Positions 1 through 56,152 are shown, counted from the stretch's first letter. The stretch is 60,000 nucleotides of DNA from Owenia fusiformis (GCA_903813345.2 CAIIXF020000009.1:30232740-30292739); one strand, 5' to 3'. A program made the numbers and translations. Notes: generated by a model not told the origin, from the letters alone.

Positions 1-313
1 TATATTTTTGTTCAAATGTTAAGCATCTGCTCTACATATATAATTTTATTATCTGTTGTAAAATATCTTAACCTACTTGATACAATTTTGACTAGAATCA
101 AAACATTTTTATAGTTAAAACAGTACTATAGGTACAATGTTATCTATTGTGGGATTCACATACTTTACTATCCATTAAAGTACATGTACTCATGCTTTCT
201 CAAGCATTAGATAAAGAGGTGCTCTGATAAATCAGAATGCACGCTATCTCTTATAGCCATGTTTTGTGTTAGTATTAACTTTTGTAAAGAAGTCTAACAT
301 TTATGGTTATAGT

Positions 314-481
314 CCTGGAGTTTCACTAGAATTTCTCACAACAGGCTAGATAAATGAAAACAACAGGTAAAATTAATGGAAATGATAAATTTAACATGGA
401 AAAGTCCCTAAAAACAATAGGCAATTTTGTGAAAACAATCGGTGAAAATTGCCTGTTGCCTGCTGCTAATGAAACTCCTGG
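314..481. repeat. MITE family 1, copy A
   Basis: Terminal inverted repeats CCTGGAGTTTCACTAG and CTAATGAAACTCCTGG. The interior has AACAATCGGTGAAAATTGCC and is shared with the copy at 19769-19907. Confidence 0.7.
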
Positions 482-958
482 AGTTGTTATATGCTACATA
501 ATTATAATATTGATAGCACAATGCTCTGTATAAGTTGATAGTTCTTTAGTACCATGCTTTTATCTTTACTGAATACATAAATGACATTGTTTGGACTGAT
601 ATACATTTTTTTTCATCAGGATGCTAAATTCTAGTTTACCCCTTTTTAGTCAAAATATCTGATTATTTCATCTTTTTTAATATAGGATGAGAACAGACTT
701 AAGGAAATTTTTAAATTTTCAACAAGGTGCATCACTACAATGCTATAATCCTTGGAACAATTTTGAATGATATTCTTTATTCAATATCATTTTATCTCAA
801 GTACAATTTTCACAATGGACCAGGTCACCAGAGGCATATGCGTGGGAGAATCATTGAAACAAGTCAAGTGCAGATTAAGTTTTGAACCCAAATGCAACTA
901 CATTTAGAATGATGTGTTCCTTTCAATTTTGAAAGCCTTACATATTTCTTAAGTTGCA

Positions 959-1436
959 AGGAGCGAACGCAAAGCAATTGCCCAACTTAGAGGCGGAACA
1001 CTCCCATTGAAGGTTGAAACTGGACGTTATCACAATACCCCACTCCAGGATCGTCGATGTCACTGTGACAATCACACTGTTGAGGACGAGATACACTTTC
1101 TTCTACAGTGCAATTCTTATGATGAACTAAGAACTCCATTGTTTCTGAAATGCCTTGAGGAAATTCCAGATTTTCACACTTTTAATTATATTCAACAGTT
1201 TTGCTCTATTATGACTACACCAATGTTACAAAGGACATTGTCAAAGACACTGATTAATATGCTTTTAAAAAGGCGTTCTTTAATTTAATAATCAAAAACT
1301 TTTAACAAGTGATTATTATGATTTTAAGTCTCCCATAGGTCGACACCGGCCGGGCCGAAGATTTTAACTGATATTGCATTATTGTACTATTTTATATATG
1401 GCGTGAGACGTTAATAAATATTTATACATACATACA
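959..1436 (+). mobile_element. 5'-truncated non-LTR retrotransposon (LINE) copy with target duplication
   Basis: An open frame from 959 to the TAA at 1288 encodes the C-terminal end of a LINE ORF2. It has a Cys/His motif (CHCDNHTVEDEIHFLLQC, spacing C-x-C-x9-H-x4-C), as seen downstream of reverse transcriptase in many animal LINEs. A 3' tail follows, ending in AATAAATATT and a TACA microsatellite. The copy is bracketed by the 20-bp direct repeat TACATATTTCTTAAGTTGCA at 939-958 and 1437-1456. The first bases of the right copy may belong to the TACA tail. The RT and endonuclease are absent, so it is dead. Confidence 0.85.
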
Positions 1437-1680
1437 TACATATTTCTTAAGTTGCATGTGTATTAATTAGGGGGTGTGTGCCTTTAGCAGGCTATAATAT
1501 GGTAGATTAATGATAGCGTGATCTGGTAATATTGGTCTTTCATTTGATTAATATATAAAAATTGGTTGTCTGTATCAAATTTCGAACAATATCCTACCTT
1601 TTCAAGATGATTTGCAGTCAGGATTTTACAGATCAATTTAACATTTAGATATACATACACTGTATCATCTATTTTATTAG

Positions 1681-3110
1681 ACTCCAGATGTCAATCTGGA
1701 GTCTATTGTTTTTGCCAGTATTCTTCTTTATTATTCTTTAGACGATTTTTCTATAACTATAAGGTATCCAGTAAAGACCATTATACAGTTCATTTAGGTT
1801 CAGTATCTAGTTGGTGGGAAATTGGGTCAATTTTTTATCTAGGTCAAAGGTCAAGAACTAGGTCAAATCTTACATTTTCAACCTTCTGTCCATTATCTTC
1901 GTTGTTATTTATCGAAACGTCTTTGTCTTTTTTTCATCATGTAGCTTAGAAACAGCCCTTTCATGATGTGCCATCCATTTTTTGATTACTCTTACCAATT
2001 TTGAAATATGGCGTCCAGAAAGTAGGTCGAAATTAGAGGTTTCTCAAATTTAACATATGAGTTATGAACTAAGGGAAGAATTTCCCCAGAAATCCGAATC
2101 TGCAAACCAAATTTCGATCCGTCTTCCGGTTCGGAAGTTATGGCGTTTTAAAAGCTCAAAAATTTGGTGCCCATGTTAAGTCAATGGGTAAAAAGATTTT
2201 TTTGAAGTGAGAAATACGAAATATAGACTGAGTTCAGCTTAATTTAATGAAAGCCTTCAAAAGAAGGGGACCTCAAAAGCCAGTTAGTTTCAAAATTTGG
2301 ACACCAAAATGCCTAAGTCAAAATCTAGGTCAAATTCAAAGGTTTTCCTTATTTTTGCGATTCTGACACTACACTTCAATTATATTCTTCGAAATTGTGT
2401 ATACATGTAGCCATGAGTGTGCTAATAGTGTTAGCCTTTTGCCGTCAGAAAGTATTTTGACCCACTTTTGAGATATGGTGTCCGAAAAGTAGGTCAAAAT
2501 AAAAAAATTCCCAAATTTAACGTATGAGTTATGAATTAGGGGTAGCATTTTGTCAGGAATCCGAATCTGCAAACCAAATTTCGATCCGACTTCCAGTTCG
2601 GAAGTTATGGCGTGTCCAAAAAGTAGGTCAAAATAAAAAATCTCCAAATTTAACGTATGAGTTATGAATTAGGGGTAGAATTTTGTCAGGAATCCGAATC
2701 TGTAAACCAAATTTCGATCTGACTGCCGGTTCGGAAGTTATGCCGTTTTGAAATTTCGGAAAAATCGATCTGATGGTATCCTGATAGAAAGTCAAGAGTA
2801 GAGAAGAAAATATTGAAAAATTCATCCATCCTTCCTATCTGATCCTATCCTATCCTTCCTATCTATCCTTCCTTCGTATCTTTTCCTTCCTATCCTATCC
2901 TATCATATCCTTTCTTCCTATTCAATCCTATCCTTCTTTCTTATTCTATCCTATCGTCCCCTCCTATTCTATCCTATCCTACCTTCCTATTTTATCCATC
3001 CATCTTTTTCTGGATGACTCAGCTTATTCTGGATGACTCGGCTTATTTTGGATGACTCGGCTAAAAAGGTCTGAATCTGGAGTCTGAAATTGAACTCGTT
3101 CAATTTCCAA
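1681..3110. repeat. Complex repeat unit with three internal copies and a pyrimidine tract
   Basis: Bounded by related sequence AATCTGGAGTCT at about 1693 and 3073. Inside, a module of about 130 bp occurs three times (about 2019-2155, 2488-2613, 2624-2752), each with GAGTTATGAA, AATCCGAATCTG and GGTTCGGAAGTTATG or close variants. No coding capacity seen. Probably a mobile or satellite-like repeat of unknown class. Confidence 0.65.
2822..3010 (+). repeat. Polypyrimidine tract rich in TATCC and TTCC
   Basis: Nearly 190 bp of degenerate CCTATCCTATCC/TTCCTATC repeats, almost purine-free except for A. Simple-sequence expansion inside the larger repeat unit. Confidence 0.85.
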
Positions 3111-31577
<28,467 letters not shown>

Positions 31578-32387
31578 CACAGCAAATTGTAATAGTGCCA
31601 CTGCTTGCTACACAATCACGCCAACTCAATCCGTCCAATCAGAAACACTATTATGCTGTTTGTTTATAATGTTTGGAATCCTCCAAACAATGGATGCAAT
31701 GACATGTGATCATTAGTAATGTTACAAAAAATCCGTCCTTTTATATAAATTATTTTATGTAGAGAAATTATATGGAAATGAAGGTTGTATAAATCCTTCC
31801 CAGAAAGATATTTGCTGATTTACCAAAAGACTCAACATATCTAGTGAAAAATCTTGTGAAATCAATTCAATTTTTCAATAGAGCATTATGGAGTTCTCAT
31901 TGTTAGAAATGTTCACTCGTCATACATCAGAGTCAGTCGGAGTGAGACATGATTGTATATGCCTCAAAAGATGTAATTTTAATTTGACTTAAATCATAAA
32001 CTACATGTATTATTAACATTTTTGGACAAACATTAAACAAGATAATATCATTTTAATGTTATCTGGAAACTTGTTAATCAACATGTGACATGGAATTTTA
32101 TAATTTTGGATATCATTTCCTCTCATGAGCATATCCCACAAATGTTAATTGCTCAAATGTTTTTGTTTTTCAATGTGCTTGATCACCACAGCATTTCTTT
32201 GTTAAGTAATATTAGTTTTGAAGTATGAACACTTATTCTTGCCACCATTTTTGCATTATGGTTTTAAAATTCTTTTTGTCATATTACCAATACCATGACA
32301 TTAAATTAGCCTTTTTTTCATTTGTTGAAAATAAACTATTTAGATAAATATTTTTAAGATTAAATATATGCCTTATTGATCATGTAT
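31578..32387 (+). other. CDKL2 3' untranslated region (inferred)
   Basis: Follows the stop directly and reaches a candidate AATAAA at 32330. The extent is inferred, not shown by the sequence. Confidence 0.45.
32330..32335 (+). terminator. Candidate CDKL2 polyadenylation signal
   Basis: AATAAA about 750 bp after the CDKL2 stop, followed by a T-rich stretch, and just before the start of a foldback element at 32388. Other AATAAA sequences lie further downstream, so the choice is tentative. Confidence 0.35.
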
Positions 32388-35179
32388 ATATCGTCGCGTG
32401 AGAATAACTTTGTACTAACTGCCATTTTCAAAAAAATTGAGATAGACATGGAATTTTACTATTTGAAACACAGGCTTTCATCTCAGATACATGCCCCATC
32501 TCAATTCCCTCTCATTAGGCTAGAATTCAGTGTGAAATTGTACCATCTCCAGACAAACAGCTTATTTCTAATTTCAAATTGTCATATCTGATATCAACTG
32601 TTTCAACCAATCAACTGTCTAAGAATTGGTCATGTGACTTGCAAAACTTGGAGTTATAACAATCTTATATTAAAACGAAGTATGCCAATATGCCTGTTAT
32701 TGTATCTAGAATGAAATAATGTTTTGTAACACAATACCATGCCAGTTTGCATGCCTGGCCTTTCATGTTTTAGTTTTAGAACTATTACAAGTAGATCAAA
32801 AAAATAAAATGATACAGTATGTGTAATCCCATGCATATTAAAATTATATGCCCTCAATTACTCTTTGTATTATGGATGCTCATTGGATTATTCATGGCCA
32901 CATGATATGAAATAGAATTACTAATTTCCTCGAAAACCGAAATCCTCGCTACCAGGGAAGATGAAAAGTACAAATGACCAGTTAATTAGATCATGTGAGC
33001 AGTCAAAAGTACCCTTTATCTTCCCTGCTACCAGGTCTTATAGGGGTTTGAATGGCCAAATGCAATAGAAATGCATATACGAAGCTGTCATCATTAAATG
33101 TTGAAAATGAAAGACTACTTATTTGTTTCTTCAAATAGAGTATATAATAATAGGTTATATACTAGATATAGTAATCAAAACAAATAGTAACTGTCATATT
33201 TTGCACTTCATTGCTCAAAGGCAATCACTGTCTGTATACTATTGAAATCTCTTTCAAAATGATGTTTTATAGTTTGTGGAAAAAAGCTAAATCTATTTAA
33301 ACTAGCTTTAACTTTTACTGACCATACACTATATCAATAAGGAGTTATCTTTATGTTAGTATAGTCCCTTAAAACACTTATTTTATTTTCTCTTCATCTA
33401 TGATTTACTTTGCGCTTTTCACTGAACATCTGGGATCTTTTTAGTTATTTATTACTAGTACGTTTTTCAGATTTGTCCTTTCTTTTGCATTTTTGGGATC
33501 ATTGTTTTTAGATCATCTACATTTTATTTTGGAAAAGTAACAAATTGGTTCAATTTCTTTACAAAGAGCCACTCTTAGTCTCCACTTCTACAATTGCTTC
33601 AATTCCCAATTGTATTCCACAGAGTAGCAAACAACAGAAAATGAATGGATAATGATAGCTGCATCCCAATGAACAAAATGTGATTACCTAAATCGAGGTT
33701 TCATCACTTTCATTAATCTAAAATGAATTAGAATTTATTTTTCTATTTTCAAATTTCTTCCATGTGCATGTAATAAAAATTGGTTATGTCTTAGGCCCTA
33801 AGGATCTGAAACCTGCTGGTCAAAATGGAATTACGGACCAGTTGCAATGTTATTCTCCTATACCCAGTGAAAAAATCAACTGGTCTGTATCAAAAATAAC
33901 CTGATAATGACCAGCGGACCGGCCCTTAGGGGCTACATTGTAATGTGCTGGGAGGTTTAGGCTTCAGGGTTTATACCGAGGGAAATATGTGGGGGACCGT
34001 ATTGGCATCATTGGTTTCAATGCATTGTACTTCTGCCTTAGTTTCAAAGGCAAAAAATTCTTTTTGAAGGGTGTCCTGAGATTCCAAAATTAAGAAATAA
34101 TTGTACTTATTTGAGAAATTGATTTTAAGTTTTATAAATTGAATTTTCTTTATTTTATTAAATAATATTCTTTGGTTTTTGAAGACTTTTTTACAAAGCA
34201 AAACATTATTTTTCATTCTAGATACAATAACATGCATATTGGCATACTTTGTTTTAATATAAGATTGTTTAAAGAGTCATTCAAACATGACCGTGCTCTA
34301 TTCGAATTTCTCAACCAATCAGAATGCAGCATAGCCAATATAGAACGTTCTCTAATTCTCCATAGATGCACGACCATGCTCTATTCAATCTGCAATTTGC
34401 ATTGTTTTGAGTGACGTCACATCTCAGCTGCACATCTGGGGCTCTGTCCGGGGATAGCTGTTCTTTTTTACTCCCTCTGTAACTACTGTAACACATGTTT
34501 GCATACACCGTATAAAATCTAAAACGGGGAGTAAAATAGAACAGCCCAAACAAGTTCTAAAAATTTTCCGGCCGACTTAAGAATCTTGACAGCATGCGTA
34601 TTCTTCCTTCATGCCCGTTCCACAGACACGGCTTTTACTAATTTTTATGTTTGAATCGGAATAAATAATGATAGGCCATTCAATATGGTGAAATTCAGCA
34701 CTCGTTGGACAGAATGTTAGTACAAATGCACTCACCTTCGGTTTGTGCTTTGTACAACATTCTGTCCAACTCGTGCTGAATTTCACCATATTGAATGGCC
34801 TATCATTATTTATTCCTTAAATAAAAGATATATATATATATAACTCCAAGTTTTGCAAGTCACATGACCAATTCTTAGAGAGTTGATTGGTTGAAACAGT
34901 TGATATCAGATATAACAATTTGAAATTAGAAATAAGCTGTTATTCCGGTGGGAAATTGTATCAACTCCATTTCCATAGTTTTAAAAAAGGATCTTGTAAA
35001 TTGTTTCAAGGTATGATATTTCATATAAGATATCTCTAGGTTGAGACCAGATGACATACAAAAAATCAAGTTTCACATAGCAATACTAAGTAAGATACAG
35101 ACCTCTAAACTTTCAAACCTTGATTTCTCAGTTCCGTAAAAATGTGAGATAGTACAAAGTTATTCTCATGCGACGATAT
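32388..35179. mobile_element. Foldback element of about 2.8 kb downstream of CDKL2
   Basis: Ends ATATCGTCGCGTGAGAATAA and TTATTCTCATGCGACGATAT. The left arm (to about 32727) matches the right arm in pieces: GTCACATGACCAATTCTTAG and GAAACAGTTGATATCAGATA near 34860-34915 and their inverses near 32580-32640, and GCATATTGGCATACTTTGTT near 34234 and its inverse near 32675. The right arm is split by an insertion of the hairpin repeat family (about 34286-34822). No transposase frame. Confidence 0.82.
34658..34816. repeat. Hairpin MITE, copy 2, inserted in the foldback arm
   Basis: Starts GGAATAAATAATGATAGGCC and ends in its inverse, with arms meeting at a short loop near 34737. Same family as 21689-21846. 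Confidence 0.85.
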
Positions 35180-36323
35180 GTCAATACTTTTCATACTGAT
35201 TTAAGGGAGAATCGGATCTAACTGAGCAACATTTTCAAAAATTTGGCATATCATTCCTCATCATATCTATTTTCTTAAAATCACCGAACTTTATTTGAGG
35301 AAAACCAAACATTTTAACATTCATGTGTTCATTTTTATATATGGATATCTGCATTTCTTATATGGGAGAATTTACACACGCTTTGCACTTAGAATCTCAA
35401 ACAATTTCACAGATATCACAAATATGGTTAATAAAACACTATATGTATGTCTGATTCTGCCTTTAAAATTCAAAATTCAGTTCTTTCAGATTGGGAATAC
35501 TAAATAATGCACAACCAAAGGAATGTTTCATATCTGTTATACACCTTTGTATATTTTATACTACTTTGTAAGTTTAAGTGATTTCTCCATATAGTCCAAC
35601 AAGTATGTAGACATTCCATTTGTTGCATAATGCCAAAGATGTTACCATATACCATACCAAATATATATATGGTATGTCTATATCTCTAGAATGTTTACAA
35701 AAAATGAGTTAGGCATGGGTTGCTTTAATGGTTTTTGGAGTAGACAAGATTATATTTAGAAATCACTGATACATTGTTAACTTAATGAGCTTTAATCTTG
35801 TAGTGTTACCAGATGCACTCTAAATTCTAGACATATAAATAAATATACTAGTAGCCTGTTGTGGAACAAGTTTCAGAGAAGGCACTGAAATATTTTTGTA
35901 TGCATCTTGTTTTATTAAACCAAAGATTCACATTATCCATAATATCCATAGTTGTTGATTTATAAAAATTATTGTTGACTGTTAAGGTATCTCTAGTGAA
36001 ACAAATAGCTTTTATAATGCATTTTATGTCCAAAAGTCATCGCACATGGACAACCTTAAAATTAACTAGCTTTAAGATCTGTAAATTGCCAAAGATATTT
36101 ATGTTCAGTTGATTCTGATTCTGATATACAGGAAACATGGTATATATAAGGTATAAACACAGCTGTGTAATATGTTATTGTAGAACACTGTAAATGAAAG
36201 CTTTTTTCTGATCTGAGTGCATGTATTACGCTCATTATGCATGACGTATGCTTGAACTTGATTCTGAGCAGTATTATTTCAATGTTATTATTTAAGTAGC
36301 TTTTAAATTAATAGAATGCACTA
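35180..36323. other. Intergenic sequence
   Basis: AT-rich; a short ATATATGGTATGTCTATATC-type stretch near 35660 is low complexity. No gene seen on either strand. Confidence 0.45.
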
Positions 36324-36380
36324 TACAGAGTGTCTCAAAAAAGGAATCAAATCCTGGTTTCTTTTTTGAGACACCCTGTA
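36324..36380. repeat. 57-bp mini-palindrome with TACAG ends
   Basis: TACAGAGTGTCTCAAAAAAG, a short spacer, then CTTTTTTGAGACACCCTGTA. The two inverted ends sit almost back to back between TA dinucleotides, like the bare ends of a mariner-type transposon. Confidence 0.75.
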
Positions 36381-37337
36381 TATATACCTTTATATTTTTA
36401 AAAGACTGATAACAAGAAATGAAATGCAAAACTGCTCCATTTCATAGTTTCATTCCAATATTACAAAAGTTTGCAATATTCTTATAATACCTCACCTATG
36501 AAAAGCATTAGACCATTCAAAGTTCATTCTATTTTTAATGTCCTGTTGAAGGCCAAATCTAAGGAGAATGGGAGGTGAAAAAACAGAACTTTTATTAATT
36601 GTATTTCTATATTACTTTTATATTACTCAATTGTAAAATATAGCATTAAACGAGACACTTCTTAACCAAATATTGAAGATATAACTGAAGCATGTAGTTG
36701 TCAATAAAAAACTGCTTGCACTTTATGATCTTAGATCACTATTTTTAAGTTTCTTTTGTCTTGGATTATTTCAATGGGATTTCTATACACTTAAAAATGT
36801 TGTTTTGTGAACATTTACCTCTATCTCAAAATGGGAGGGGACGTTAAACATATATGTAACTTTGAATGGTTTTTACTTGAACAATGATTGTGTCCATTAT
36901 CCTTTTGTAAAATATAAATAGGCTAGCTATATTTTTTCACAAAGATTATGTTGACTCAGTGAAATTAGAATTTGCTCATATATGTGTGAACTGAGGAAAA
37001 GACTATTAAAATGAGAAACATTCTGGGTTTATCACCTGTAACACTGAAATATATCATATACACTCTGGTATCAATTTCAAAATAAGTTTTTCATTGAAAA
37101 CTATTTTGTCTGACATCTTAAATGTGATGGCGCCAGAATAATTCGCAAATAATTAATGTGCTGGTCCCAGATTTATTTTGAGGAATGCAAAAGACATCAA
37201 CTCTTAGCAGTATTACTTGTATTATAAAGTTGTGACTGCTTTTGTGATCCTGATTAGTTGTAAAAGTTCTGTAATGTTTTAATATCAAATACTGAATGAA
37301 AAGTATCATATACTAATATGTAGCTATCAGCACTGTC

Positions 37338-37672
37338 ATTTTGTAGAATCATTATCATGGAATTGAAATGAAGTTACATTTTGTAGAGTTATTATCATGG
37401 AATTGAAATGAAGTTACATTTTGTAGAGTTATTATCATGGAATTGAAATGAAGTTACATTTTGTAGAGTTATTATCATGGAATTAGAAATGGAGTTACAT
37501 TTTGTAGAGTTATTATCTTGGAATTGAAATGAAGTTACATTTTGTAGAGTTATTATCATGGAATTGAAATGAAGTTACATTTTGTAGAGTTATTATCATG
37601 GAATTGAAATGAAGTTACATTTTGTAGAGTTATTATCATGGAATTAGAAATGGAGTTACATTTTGTAGAATC
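37338..37672. repeat. 40-bp minisatellite
   Basis: About eight copies of a unit containing ACATTTTGTAGAGTTATTAT and CATGGAATTGAAATGAAGTT; some units carry GGAATTAGAAATGGAG. The units are very similar, which implies recent expansion or homogenisation. Confidence 0.92.
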
Positions 37673-39982
37673 ATAATCATGTACCTAAAATTAAGCTGTA
37701 TTTTAATGAATTATCATCATAATGCTGAAATGTAGCAACAAAACATATTGTAACTATATGATAATTCTGAAATGTACACCTTTTGCTGATTTTAGTCGTT
37801 TTAAGTATTTAGGCGTAATGTGTTCTATACTTTAACCATGATACTGTTAGTACAGTGCTAGTTATTATCTCATGGTACGCTCATAACCTCATCACAATGG
37901 TAAGTAGTTAGGTTGCATCAAAAGGATGTTTCATCCAACCTGACTATTTACCACAGAATCCAGTGAATTTTAAATAACAAGTAGGACTGTCATAACAACT
38001 GGCCATATCTGAATTATGCAGTATTCAGGTCAGTTTTAACAATCAGTTGGTTGGTAGTAAAATTCACTGGGTATTGTCCCATGGGTAAGTGCTTATTTTT
38101 GCATGAGGTCCAAGCTGCCATTTTGTTGGAGTTGATATTATGAGATTGTTTGAAATAAAATAAGCCATGAATGAGCATAATGATTATTGTATATCTTTTG
38201 ATTTAGGAGATTGAATGTAATGAATAATTACTGAAATGGTTCATGCTTCATAGTATAGTAATTTTAGTCTGTAAATAAGATTGTATTTTCTAATGTATAG
38301 TTAGAATTTCTTTACTTGAATGTACATGATATTTATTGGAAATGTAAATATAGATGTATAATATCCATGTACATGTAATGAGTATATGTAAAAAGACATG
38401 TTGCATAATATATGTAGAATGCCATACATGATGATGCCAGACAATAAATAATAATAGTATGTAATATAATAAAAATGACTTGTGTCTTTGTAGCATATTT
38501 TCCCATATGAGATCAATAAATGAATCTATGAACAATCTTCATATACATCCCCAAGAATACAAAAAAAGTTGGAAATCATAATACGTCACCAGTTGTGGTG
38601 GTGACATATCAAGGCATTAACAAGTAAAATGTCACCACCTCCCATTTGTTGCAGACACCTACTGCCAAATGTCAAACAATTCACAAAAAGTTGGAGAGTA
38701 GCCTACAGAACAAATTGAAAAAAGTCCTGTTTTCAGCAGCAAAACTTCACGATGATTAAAGGGAGTCAGGACTCATTGCAGTTCACTTAAGATTTTTTCT
38801 AGTTGGTTGTTGTTCACACCAGTCCCATTGGTTTTTGTGTAAATATCGCTAAAAACACTACATAAATCATACAAACTAATGGCATATTTGAGCACACCTC
38901 ATACAATTCAAAACTACAATTAATAACATATGTATGTATTTATTTGTTTATTCGAATCAGCTTATTATATAACAGATATCTACAGTAGACATAGAGATTA
39001 AAATATAAAATATAATTGAATATACAAATATAGTTTTATAATACAATATACAAACAAGTTACAAATGTACAATGTCACCACTAAACTCCTTCAAAAATAG
39101 TAGATATTTCAAAATTACTCTATTTTCTATCTCTAAATAACAAAGTATTAAAGGGACACATATCGATTACCACGATACAGCAAAATGGATGCCAGCTCTA
39201 CTAATAAACACTACGTTTAAAATTGAACAAAACATAATGAAAGACAATAAATAAGACATGATTTGGATAATGGTAAATAAACACTGGGATGAATGTTGTT
39301 GAAAATTGTGCTCATCTTTGATTATTGTGTTAATTATTTAATGGTATTTTAATGGTGTTTAAATGGTATTTAATTAATGTTTTAATGATTGTGTATTGAG
39401 AGAATATATGATACTTATTTCGCATCAATACAATGGTATTCTACGTAGGCTACTTCTACAAGAGAGCCCTCAATTATGAATAAACTCAGAAATCAGCATG
39501 TGTCCCTTTATCATCGAGGACCCTCAGAAATGTACTTTCATAATCAGGATGTGCCTCTTCAACATTGCACTGTTCTAAGATGTCCATTGCACTACTGAAG
39601 TACTTCTATATCAAAATCAACTATGTTCCTGAATATTCAGTAAAGCTTGTGCTTTTCAGCAGTCATTTTGAGCATTCTTTTTTCATTTTCTACTTTTTCA
39701 CAAAAAAGTTCACCTCTGTAAGTTAACTTGACATACTGGGCTCACTATATAAGTAGAAAGTTACTGCTTATTTTAAATATCAGCATGGATTAGAGTAAAT
39801 GCACTTTGTTTAATTTAACAATTTTAAAGATTTCAGTGACAGGGCTAACAATAATATAGCATGAATTCAAATGGTCCCTTTCTCTTTTAGTAATCCCTGT
39901 CTTTGAGCGAGAGTACAGTTTTTAAAATTGGCAACAGCTGGATTTACTTGTTATATTGGAATGCTAGTATTTGATTGGTTCG
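37673..39982. other. Intergenic region between the convergent genes
   Basis: AT-rich, with short simple-sequence stretches. It includes the likely SH2D4-like 3' UTR, whose extent is unknown. CACCAGTTGTGGTGGTG near 38587 is a small palindrome. Confidence 0.4.
38940..38957 (-). terminator. Candidate SH2D4-like polyadenylation signals
   Basis: Two AATAAA sequences on the - strand (TTTATT on +), about 1 kb after the stop codon. Position only; nothing here decides the true 3' end. Confidence 0.25.
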
Positions 39983-54075
<14,093 letters not shown>

Positions 54076-54091
54076 TTTTTTGTAACCCCTC

Positions 54092-56152
54092 TAAAATCTT
54101 AATGTAAAATCCTACACCTATAAAAAACTAACGAATTAAATATCTCTAAATGTCACCATGGACATTTCAACTAAATGATCTACTGTATTCATTTATTAAA
54201 GTAGCTAATCATTACATATGTCCCATAACAATAATAACCATGTGACACATACTGAACCAATCAGATAAAATATTACAGAGTAAAATTCAATTAATGATGG
54301 ATCTTTCGCGATGAAAAACATTCATACATTTTATTATTTCATATACTCCCAAATAAATTAGATACTCACCAGATGTTTTGAATAATTAGAGTCCAATTAC
54401 ATATACATGTAGAAAGTTTCACTAACCATATGTTAAAAGTTTAGCAGTTTAGTTGTTTACAATATTCATATCCATGACTAATATTTTTTTTAATAATTGC
54501 ATTGATTCAATTCACATCTTTAACTTATTGAACTGAGGTAACTATAAGTCAAGGCCATCTGAGGTCTTTTGTAAACTAACTAAATGAGTCAGAAAGGTAA
54601 AGGTGGAACTCCTATGGTTGTGATGTAAGGGCCCATAGAAAGCTTTAAGCTTAGACCCTCCAAAAGTAATAAACTGTATTTATTGGAATTCATTTTATAA
54701 ACAAAACCCATTCTGTTAAAAAAATAAGGACAAATGTATAATAAATGTATGCTTTTGGAAGAAGTGAACTTGACTTTGTATTTTATAATATTTCAGACTG
54801 GTGTCCTAGTTACAAAGACTAAACCATGAGTATATGTAGTATTGAGTTGTAGCTTTATGTAATCATTTGTTGCATTGAAATAACTTATTGGTTGGTCTAA
54901 ATCTTGATTGTGACTGTGAAAAGTGTTCCACTGGCAGAGAGGTGTTCCACTTCTAGAGGAGTTCCACTTTACAGGTTTCAGTGTATATTAAAGCCAAAAT
55001 GATTCAAAAAATAATTTAAATCAAATGTTCCCTCCCTATTCTCTACACATAGAAATATGTTCATTTGGCAAAGTATTAATTGAAAATAAACTGTGATGTT
55101 AATTTCATTTAGACAGTTATATTTTAATTTTTTGGGGCACAGAATATTAAATTAAAGACTGGGGCCATTAAAAATTAGAATTACAAAAATGAATGATACT
55201 AAACAAGGAATTCAATACAGTAGCCTTAGTTTAATTTATTTATGAATCACCAAACTTGCACTCTATCCACGATTTTTTGAATAAGTCATTATTCCAACAT
55301 TTAATATTTCAATTTATACTTCTGAATATACTTACAAAATAGTACATATTAAAAGCTCAAATTACAACTTTCAAAGTTACTAAAATCTATTTCAATTGTT
55401 TTAAGACTTATTTTTCAATTCCATATTATCACTATAATAACACGTCACTTATCACTCACTGACAATCATTTATGGGTACTTGAACATTGGACTAAAGATA
55501 GGCTTACAGTTTAATTATTATGCAATAGGTTCCAATCAAGACATGTTTTGGGACGTGTACTGCTAAATAGTTTTAAGAGTTTTGTATTTCATCAAAATGA
55601 CTTGATTCTAATGTTGGTTGAAAATTATTTTGACATAATTTCTATATCTTGTTCAATAAATTCAATATTTGATCAGGATCTCAGAAATATTTTCAGGTGT
55701 TTTGGATTGTAACTTGTAAGAATCTAGAAACATATAAATAAATATATAGAACACATTGTAATCAGTTTTAAAGATTAAATTGACAAGAACATTTTACATT
55801 CTATCACTTTGCGCAGAATGCCCCTTGTGAGCTTGTGCAGAAACAGAGAATCATGATACATCCACACATTTTTTGCCTAAGCACAAGCATGGCACAAGTA
55901 ATCGAAAAATACAAACGTTTTGCACCCTAAACAGGACTATAGTCCTTTGATTACTTATTTTTCGGTTTCTTAGACTGACATTTTCGCTGCCCCTTACTGC
56001 AGTGTAGATTACAAGGAACCCGGAAGTAAACAAAATTCGCTAGAACTTCATGATTGAGCTTAGAAATCAAGTTATCAAATTGAAATAAATTCTTCAATGA
56101 AGCACATAATTATGAAACGACATATATATGATAAACAATTATATTTACTCAC
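54092..56152 (-). other. Possible 5' intron of the SH2D4-like gene
   Basis: AT-rich. Near 54913-54983 lies a degenerate relative of the CAGTRRAACCTG MITEs (GGTGTTCCAC repeats and TTTACAGGTTTCAGTG). No other feature. Confidence 0.4.
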
